Shown: positions 58,969 through 64,000 of the stretch, piece after piece
How the letters are laid out: each line of letters starts with the position of its first letter
Position numbering within the stretch: the first letter of the stretch is position 1
Origin: Actinocrispum wychmicini
GTDB taxonomy: Bacteria > Actinomycetota > Actinomycetes > Mycobacteriales > Pseudonocardiaceae
NCBI RefSeq assembly: GCF_004345645.1
Contig: NZ_SLWS01000002.1
Span: 682,001-746,000, forward strand
Direction: 5' to 3'
Length of the DNA: 64,000 bases
Notes under the pieces: model-generated
What the model was told of the DNA's origin: nothing
What the model saw: only the letters and a program-made list of their open reading frames with translations
Databases searched by the model: none
Made by a program: the position numbers and the translations under genes

Positions 58969-59951
58969 GCCTCCTCCCACTGCAGGCGGGCGATCGTGTC
59001 CAGGATCCGGTCCGGGTGCGGCAACTGGTGTTCCTCCAGGTCCTTCGGCGGGTAAGGCACGTCGAACCCGCCGACCCGCAGCACCGGCGCCGCCAGCCAG
59101 TGGAAGCACTTCTCGGTCACGGTCGCGACGACCTCGGCGCCGTACCCACCGAACATCGACGACTCGTGCACAACGACGGCTCTGCCTGTCTTGCGTACGG
59201 ACGCGCAGACCGTGTCCTCGTCAAGCGGCGTGAGGGTACGCAGGTCCACGACCTCCACGTCCCAGCCTTCTTCGGTTGCCGCTTCCGCGGTCTCCAGGGC
59301 GGTCTGCACGGTCGAGCCGTACGCGATCAGCGTGACGTCCTTGCCCTGCCTACGCACGAGCGCCTCGCTGAGGTCGGTGCGCACAAGGTCGAGTTCGGCC
59401 CGGGACCAGTACCTGGACTTGGGCTCCATGAAGACGACCGGGTCTGGACAGTCAATCGCGGCCCTGAGCAATGAGTACGCGTCCGCGGTCGTGCCTGGCG
59501 TGACCACGGTGAGTCCGGGCGTGTGCGTGTAGTACGCCTCGGACGAGTCACCGTGATGCTCCACGCCACCGATACCGCCGCCGTAGGGGATGCGGATGAC
59601 CATGGGCAGCGCGACTTTGCCGCGCGTACGGTTGCGCATCTTGGCCACGTGCGAGGTGATCTGTTCGAACGCGGGGTACGCGAACGCGTCGAACTGCATC
59701 TCCACGACGGGCCGCATGCCGTACATGGCCATTCCGACGGCGGTGCCGACAATGCCCGATTCGGCGAGCGGGGAGTCGAAGCACCGGTCTTCGCCGAACT
59801 GGGCGGTGAGGCCTTCGGTCACGGTGAACACGCCGCCGTACGGTCCGACGTCCTCGCCGAAGACGACCACGTTCGGGTCTTCGGTCATCGCGTCCCGCAG
59901 CGCCTGGTTGATCGCCTGGGCCATCGTGAATTGACCGGTGACCGGGGCCAT
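58965..59951 (-). CDS. bkdB: 2-oxoacid dehydrogenase E1 component, beta subunit
   Basis: 328 residues. FTMAQAINQALRDAMTEDPNVVVFGEDVGPYGGVFTVTEGL at the start, DSPLAESGIVGTAVGMAMYGMRPVVEMQ, GKVALPMVIRIPYGGGIGGVEHHGDS and VRTDLSEALVRRQGKDVTLIAYGS are typical of the transketolase-like beta chain, which with the alpha chain binds TPP. Starts ATG 59951 overlapping the alpha-subunit stop (ATGA). Second gene of the operon. Confidence 0.92.
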   Translation of the reverse strand: MAPVTGQFTMAQAINQALRDAMTEDPNVVVFGEDVGPYGGVFTVTEGLTAQFGEDRCFDSPLAESGIVGTAVGMAMYGMRPVVEMQFDAFAYPAFEQITSHVAKMRNRTRGKVALPMVIRIPYGGGIGGVEHHGDSSEAYYTHTPGLTVVTPGTTADAYSLLRAAIDCPDPVVFMEPKSRYWSRAELDLVRTDLSEALVRRQGKDVTLIAYGSTVQTALETAEAATEEGWDVEVVDLRTLTPLDEDTVCASVRKTGRAVVVHESSMFGGYGAEVVATVTEKCFHWLAAPVLRVGGFDVPYPPKDLEEHQLPHPDRILDTIARLQWEEA

Positions 59952-61030
59952 CACGCCTCCCCTCGGTCGGCCGCCAGCTCGGCGCGCAGGAAGTCGCGCT
60001 GGGCTCGCAGGCGCGGTGTGGGCACGGCGTAGACGTGTTCGAACAGTTCGTCCGGCTCGACGTGGGCGTCCTTGTTCATCTCGGCGCGCAGGTCGGCGGC
60101 CATCCGCTCGGCCTCTTCGGCGTGTGTGTCGGAGTCGATGCCCAGCAGGCGGTCGAAGCGCAGGATCGGGTCTTTGGCACGCCACGGCTCGGCGTCGTCG
60201 GCGGGGCGGTAGCGGCTGGTGTCGTCGGAGTTGGTGTGCGGGTCGATCCGGTACGTCCACCCCTCCACAATGGACGGACCACCGCCGCTCCTGGCCCGGT
60301 CGAGCGCGGCGCGGGTCACCTCGTAGACCGCGGCGGCGTCGTTGCCGTCGACGTGGTGGCCGGGCATGCCGTAGCCGATCGCCTTGTGCGCCAGCGTCGG
60401 CGCCTTCGTCTGCTTGGCCAACGGCACACTGATGGCCCATTGGTTGTTCTGGATGAAGAAGACCACGGGCGCGCGCAGAACAGCGGCGAAGTTGAACGCC
60501 TCGTGCGCGTCCCCCTCACTCGTCGCGCCATCACCCATGAAGACGAGCACAGCAACGTTGTCACCACGTAGACGCGCAGCGTGCGCGAGACCCACCGCGT
60601 GCGGCGCGCTCGTCGCCAACGGCGTGCACTGCGGCGCGACACGGTATGCGTACGGGTCGTAACCGGAATGCCAGTTGCCGCGCAACAGCGTGAGCGCCTC
60701 AACAGGGGGAACACCCCGCGTGACCAGGGCGACACTGTCCCGGTACGTCGGGAACAGCCAGTCGTTGGGCGCCAACGCCAACGTGGCCCCCACCTGGCAC
60801 GCCTCCTGACCCGCCGACGACGGGTAGACCGCCAACCTGCCCTGCTTGGTCAACGCGGTGGCCTGCCGGTCGAACCGCCGGCCCAGCACCATCCCGCGGT
60901 GCAACGCCCGCAACACCTCGCCGTCCGGCAGGTCGCCGACCGCCCTGCCGGTTTCGTCGACCACCTGGACCGGATCCGGTCCGGGCAGCTCCAACTCGTT
61001 GTCAACGAGCACGTCCCTGGGCGACTTCAT
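59951..61030 (-). CDS. bkdA: 2-oxoacid dehydrogenase E1 component, alpha subunit
   Basis: 359 residues from ATG 61030. The TPP motif GDGATSEGDAHEAFNFAAVLRAPVVFFIQNN is complete; TYRDSVALVTRGV, YPSSAGQEACQVG, and the phosphorylation-type loop RIDPHTNSDDTSRYR are present. A longer frame upstream covers the divergent promoter and was rejected. Leaderless start is likely: a GACCAT -10 word lies 7 bases upstream and TGGACA 18 bases before that. Head of the bkdABC-like operon. Confidence 0.92.
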   Translation of the reverse strand: MKSPRDVLVDNELELPGPDPVQVVDETGRAVGDLPDGEVLRALHRGMVLGRRFDRQATALTKQGRLAVYPSSAGQEACQVGATLALAPNDWLFPTYRDSVALVTRGVPPVEALTLLRGNWHSGYDPYAYRVAPQCTPLATSAPHAVGLAHAARLRGDNVAVLVFMGDGATSEGDAHEAFNFAAVLRAPVVFFIQNNQWAISVPLAKQTKAPTLAHKAIGYGMPGHHVDGNDAAAVYEVTRAALDRARSGGGPSIVEGWTYRIDPHTNSDDTSRYRPADDAEPWRAKDPILRFDRLLGIDSDTHAEEAERMAADLRAEMNKDAHVEPDELFEHVYAVPTPRLRAQRDFLRAELAADRGEA

Positions 61031-61066
61031 GACCGAATGGTCAGTTGGTATCGTGACGCTTGTCCA
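61030..61066 (-). promoter_or_regulatory. Leaderless promoter of the E1-alpha gene with TGACC-GAAT-GGTCA dyad
   Basis: Minus-strand -35 TGGACA (61061-61066), 18-base spacer, -10 GACCAT (61037-61042). The perfect arms TGACC (61030-61034) and GGTCA (61039-61043) overlap the -10 and the start codon, so a bound protein, likely the divergent Lrp-type regulator, would block transcription. Confidence 0.5.
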
Positions 61067-61121
61067 CGCCGGTGGCGCACTCGAAGACGAGTTGCCGGCG
61101 GCCACGCGACAGGAGGTCCGG

Positions 61122-61610
61122 ATGTCCCACCAGATGTCCGGCCACCACCAGACCGATGGACGGATGGCCGCCCCACTCGACGAGATCGACCGCAACATCG
61201 TCGAACTGCTGCGCACAGACGGCCGAATCTCCGTGCGAAAACTGGCCGAACAGGTGAACGTCTCCCGAGCCAACGCCTACGCCCGGATCGAACGCCTGAC
61301 CACCACCGGCGTCATCACCGGCTACCACGCCACAATCGACCCCCACCGTTACGGCTACACGGTCTCCGCCTACCTGGCCGTGAAACTCCGCCAACGCTCC
61401 TGGCGGGAATTCACCGAACGCCTGGCGGACATGCCGGAAGTCGAACACGCGGCCATGGTCTCCGGCGGCTACGACGGCCTCCTCCTGGTCCGCACCACCG
61501 ACAGCGACGCCCTGCGCGACGTGGTCCTCGACCGCCTCCAAGCCATGCCCGAAGTGATGGCCACCCACACCATGTTCATCCTCGACGAACTGCGCCCGAA
61601 GCAGCGCTGA
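61122..61610 (+). CDS. bkdR: Lrp/AsnC-family regulator (BkdR-like)
   Basis: 162 residues from ATG 61122, 5 bases after AGGAGG. HTH: LDEIDRNIVELLRTDGRISVRKLAEQVNVSRANAYARIERL; the RAM ligand domain follows: VSAYLAVKLRQRSWREFTERLADMPEVEHAAMVSGGYDGLLLVRTT. An N-terminal Met/His-rich stretch (MSHQMSGHHQTDGRM) is unusual. Divergent from the 2-oxoacid dehydrogenase operon, as in Streptomyces bkd clusters, and likely senses branched-chain amino acids. Confidence 0.88.
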   Translation: MSHQMSGHHQTDGRMAAPLDEIDRNIVELLRTDGRISVRKLAEQVNVSRANAYARIERLTTTGVITGYHATIDPHRYGYTVSAYLAVKLRQRSWREFTERLADMPEVEHAAMVSGGYDGLLLVRTTDSDALRDVVLDRLQAMPEVMATHTMFILDELRPKQR

Positions 61611-61699
61611 ACACCGCCGCCTCAGCGTGCCCCGGACTGCGGGAAACACATTCGGCAATGTGATCTAGACCAAGCACTTACCCGATCGAGTGAAGAATC

Positions 61700-61713
61700 G
61701 GTAGAGTACTACC
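61700..61713 (+). promoter_or_regulatory. GGTAG-AGTA-CTACC dyad with TAGAGT -10
   Basis: Perfect 5-base arms around AGTA in the 194-base gap before the XRE gene. TAGAGT (61702-61707) lies within it and could be the -10. Outer AGCACT (61673-61678) and AGTGCT (61714-61719) flank it. Candidate autoregulatory operator for the XRE protein. Confidence 0.4.
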
Positions 61714-61804
61714 AGTGCTCAAGAAATCCTGTCATGAACTCTTTGACAGGCAGTCTCCTTCTCAGCCCACAGACGGACCCCCACACCGGGAGGAGCAGGT
61801 CCTG

Positions 61805-62296
61805 ATGAGTGGTGAGACGGCCGACAGAGCCATCACTCGCGCACTCGGTGATGAGATAAGACGCGCTCGCGACGGACAAGGGTTGACTCGTGCGGAGCTT
61901 GTCGAGCGCATGCCCGCCGACATCAGTATCCAGACCCTGGCGAACTACGAGTACGGCATCCGCCAGTGCACAGTGTCGCGACTTGTCGAGATATGTCAGG
62001 CATTGGGCGTCTCGGCGACCAGCCTGCTCGGGCTGGCGTTGCAGCGTGCACGAATCGACTTGTACACCAACGACTTCCAGGTGGACCTGCACGCGGTCGC
62101 GCGGAACGAGGAGACGGACCTGGACCTGTTGCGCACCTGGGCGCGCAACCGGCTCGCACTGGAACCAGAGGGATCAGGAGTCGCCCGTCTGGAACGGACA
62201 CTCGTGGAGCAGTGGGCCATCATGCTAGGGATGAGCTGGTCCGAGTTCGTGCGTTGTCTCTTGGCATTCACGCCCGGCGCCGCCCCACAGTGGTGA
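61805..62296 (+). CDS. XRE-family transcriptional regulator
   Basis: 163 residues from ATG 61805, behind GGAGGAG. HTH: ALGDEIRRARDGQGLTRAELVERMPADISIQTLANYEYGIRQCTVSRLVEICQALGVSATSLLGLAL. The C-terminal 80 residues (DLYTNDFQVDLHAVARNEETDLDLLRTWARNRL) form a helical domain seen with actinobacterial XRE proteins that neighbour NB-ARC/TPR genes. Upstream frame extends 32 codons but lacks homology. Convergent with a short secreted-peptide gene and an NB-ARC/TPR gene, its likely functional partners. Confidence 0.85.
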   Translation: MSGETADRAITRALGDEIRRARDGQGLTRAELVERMPADISIQTLANYEYGIRQCTVSRLVEICQALGVSATSLLGLALQRARIDLYTNDFQVDLHAVARNEETDLDLLRTWARNRLALEPEGSGVARLERTLVEQWAIMLGMSWSEFVRCLLAFTPGAAPQW

Positions 62297-62314
62297 GACA
62301 GCGCCGGCCCAGGC

Positions 62315-62503
62315 TCAGGCGTCCGCGAAGTAGTAGGGCCACCAGTCAGTATGCGCGCCTAAGTCCGGCGCGCCGAGGGTGGTCGTGGTGCTCGTGAGCG
62401 CCTCCGGGGTCACCTCTCTGCTGTCGACAGGCGCGGTAGCCAGACAAGCCAGGACAAGCCAAGCAGCAGCTGTAGCGGCAGCTGCTTTGAGACGTTTGGT
62501 CAA
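62315..62503 (-). CDS. 62-residue secreted peptide, possible signal precursor
   Basis: Starts at TTG 62503, 7 bases after GGGAGGG. Residues 2-6 are basic (TKRLK), then a hydrophobic core AAAATAAAWLVLACLATA and a likely cleavage near ATA/PVDS. The exported part, about 38 residues, is acidic and Thr-rich (STTTTLGAPDLG) with a strongly aromatic end HTDWWPYYFADA. No family recognised. A longer ATG start (62617) is possible but lacks signal-peptide form. It lies between an XRE regulator and an NB-ARC/TPR gene, the arrangement expected of a peptide signal or its precursor; unproven. Confidence 0.55.
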   Translation of the reverse strand: MTKRLKAAAATAAAWLVLACLATAPVDSREVTPEALTSTTTTLGAPDLGAHTDWWPYYFADA

Positions 62504-62557
62504 CGCGAGCCCTCCCGGCGAACACAGTCGCCAAGAATCGAGAAATCCACAACGGTC

Positions 62558-62575
62558 AGACCAGGAATCTGGTCT
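62558..62575 (-). promoter_or_regulatory. AGACCAG-GAAT-CTGGTCT dyad upstream of the small peptide
   Basis: Perfect 7-base arms around four bases, 55 bases before the TTG start. TTGTGG and GACTGT (17 bases apart, minus strand) downstream may be the promoter. Candidate operator for the XRE protein nearby. Confidence 0.4.
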
Positions 62576-62626
62576 CTGTGGGTCCAGATCATCTCGTGCT
62601 GACCGGCGTGGCGTCAACCGCCCGCT

Positions 62627-62656
62627 AGCACTTCCTGTCCATGGAGAAGAAGTGCT
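62627..62656 (-). terminator. Hairpin after the NB-ARC/TPR gene
   Basis: AGCACTTC (62627-62634) pairs with GAAGTGCT (62649-62656), perfect 8-base arms with a 14-base loop, 14 bases after the stop at 62671 on the minus strand. Probably separates this gene from the small-peptide gene downstream. Confidence 0.55.
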
Positions 62657-62670
62657 CGATCTTGTCGCGG

Positions 62671-64000
62671 TCAGTGGTCCGCTATGTCCGAAGTCGTACC
62701 AAGATCAGGCAACGCCGGCTTGGACACCAGGGACGATGTTCGGGCATAAGGGACTTTCGTCTGACCTTCCTGAATCCTCCGCAGGTTGGCCCTGATCTCC
62801 GCGGCTCGGACAGCCGGACCGACCGCCGCATAGATCTCCGCGGCACGTTGCCACGCGGTCGCGGCGTCATACAGCTCGCCGCATGTGTAGTACAACTGGC
62901 CGAGTACATCCCACGACTGAGCCTCGGCCGTGAGGTTCCGGGTCTGCTGACTGATCTCGATCGCCCGCCGGGCATGCTCGTAGGCGTCGTCGGTCTCGGC
63001 GAGGTGGGCGGTGATCTCAGCCAGCGCCAGCCGGACCCGGATGCTGATCGCGAAGTCGGGGAAGGGGGCGCCGCTGATCACATCGAGCGCCTGTCGGCTG
63101 TACGCGACCGCGCTCGCGTAGTCGTCACGGTCGCGGTAGACCGAGCCGATCTCCAGCAGCGCGGTGGCCTGGACCGACCTCTCGTCGATCCGCTGGGCGT
63201 GAAACTGCGCCTGGTGCAGGTGCACAAGCGCTTCATCGTGTTGATCCAGACCAATTAGGGCTTCACCGAGCAGACAGTGGGCCCACGCGAGGCCTTCCTG
63301 ATCCGAGGCTTGCTGGTTGACACGCAGGCAGCGGTCGAAAAGCGCTGCGGCAGCGGCAAAGTCGCCTCGACGCATCGTCAGCCTGCCCAGCAACGTCAGC
63401 GTGGATCCCTGGCCCCGGAGGTGGTGCGTCTCCTCCGCGAACCGCAGCGCGGCGAGCAGAGCGCGTTCGGCCTCGACGAGCTCACCGCGGACCGTCAGCA
63501 CCATTCCGAGCCCTGCCAGCGACGACGCCTCGGCCTCACGCTCACCCGCCGCTGCGGCGGATGACACCGCCAGTGCCCTGACCTGTTGGCTGTCAGCGTA
63601 TGAGCCCTTGCGGTCGAAGACAGTCGCGATCATGTCGGCGAGCCGCCACGCGTGGGCGTGCAGCCCCCGGTCAGCGGCGTACTTCACCACGGCGACAGCA
63701 GTCATTCGTTCTTGATCGAACCACGCCTTCGCATGCTCGGCATCCGCGAAAGTCAAGCCAGGCACTGGACTCTCCATCGACAGTCCAGGCGCGGTCGGTT
63801 GTCCCGGATAGAGGGTCTTGTGCGCCGCCGTCGCCGTGGCCAGGTAGTGGCTCACGATCCGCAAGTCGGCCGCGCGCCGCTGCTCCGCTGGTTCGTCCTG
63901 CTCCGCGCAGGTGAGGGAGAACTCACGAATCAGATCATGGAACTGAAAGCGATCAAAGGCGTGCGGCGACTCGAGAAGGTGGGCGCCAACCAAGATCCGA
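62671..64000 (-). CDS. NB-ARC/TPR regulator, C-terminal part (5' end beyond window)
   Basis: 443 visible residues; the frame is open to the right edge. FDRFQFHDLIREFSLTCAEQD is the winged-helix end of NB-ARC proteins (AfsR/SARP-like), followed by LGMVLTVRGELVEAERALLAALRFAEE, LGRLTMRRGDFAAAAALFDRCLRVNQQ and further TPR units up to YYTCGELYDAATAWQRAAEIYAAVG. The P-loop must lie outside. Resembles the STAND-type regulators often encoded beside XRE genes. Ends with a hairpin terminator. No catalytic motif in the visible part. Confidence 0.8.
   Translation of the reverse strand, partial: RILVGAHLLESPHAFDRFQFHDLIREFSLTCAEQDEPAEQRRAADLRIVSHYLATATAAHKTLYPGQPTAPGLSMESPVPGLTFADAEHAKAWFDQERMTAVAVVKYAADRGLHAHAWRLADMIATVFDRKGSYADSQQVRALAVSSAAAAGEREAEASSLAGLGMVLTVRGELVEAERALLAALRFAEETHHLRGQGSTLTLLGRLTMRRGDFAAAAALFDRCLRVNQQASDQEGLAWAHCLLGEALIGLDQHDEALVHLHQAQFHAQRIDERSVQATALLEIGSVYRDRDDYASAVAYSRQALDVISGAPFPDFAISIRVRLALAEITAHLAETDDAYEHARRAIEISQQTRNLTAEAQSWDVLGQLYYTCGELYDAATAWQRAAEIYAAVGPAVRAAEIRANLRRIQEGQTKVPYARTSSLVSKPALPDLGTTSDIADH

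Noticed and set aside
1..64000. CRISPR arrays, tRNA and rRNA genes, integrases
   Set aside because: No regular spaced repeats, cloverleaf-type sequence, rRNA core sequence or recombinase motif was seen in any part.

Overview
High-GC DNA with dense, mostly overlapping genes, many GTG starts and actinobacterial regulator families (DUF397 next to XRE/DUF5753, three large LAL-type LuxR proteins, NB-ARC/TPR regulators, NarL-type two-component systems). It is an actinomycete chromosome, most likely of the Pseudonocardiaceae (genus not determinable by eye). No rRNA, tRNA, CRISPR array, prophage or replication origin was seen.

Layout. 0-2.2 kb: a phosphodiesterase-like hydrolase (cut by the left edge), an ATP-dependent DNA ligase and a remnant VOC-fold gene. 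2.2-5.2 kb: a TetR / amidohydrolase / acyl-CoA ligase operon joined by GTGA overlaps. 5.2-10.8 kb: an oxidoreductase, an XRE + ImmA/IrrE pair, a secreted TAP-type peptidase and a PLP decarboxylase. 10.8-13.2 kb: a structured leader, moaA-moaC (molybdenum cofactor) and ogt. 13.3-17 kb: an MFS exporter, DinB-like, small membrane and SnoaL-fold genes, with a well-formed promoter bearing CGGAAT palindromes. 17.1-24 kb: the actinobacterial MoxR/DUF58 membrane-associated cluster with SpoIIM-like and RDD genes. 24-30 kb: an AraC/NmrA divergon and two two-component systems, one with two overlapping kinase genes of which the second lacks its phospho-acceptor histidine. 30-36.9 kb: a DUF397 gene and an XRE gene with palindromic operators, a CDP-glycerol-transferase-like gene, a 162-bp inverted-repeat element bounded by CTAG, a cyclase-homology/NB-ARC/TPR protein, and a DeoR/DUF4406 pair.

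36.9-53.3 kb is the most distinctive part: SnoaL-fold gene, LAL regulator, a phosphohistidine-domain enzyme that lacks its ATP-grasp half, an O-methyltransferase, a response regulator / lipoprotein / kinase group, a decayed phosphodiesterase, two LAL regulators in tandem and a second SnoaL paralogue. Upstream regions at both ends share sequence words, which suggests one regulon.

53.4-64 kb: an ABC-F protein, modABC molybdate uptake (which would feed the moaA/moaC pathway), a divergent bkd-type 2-oxoacid dehydrogenase operon with its Lrp-type regulator, and a group made of an XRE regulator, a 62-residue secreted peptide with an aromatic tail, and an NB-ARC/TPR-type protein that runs off the right edge.

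All function calls come from reading motifs and layout; no database search was run.
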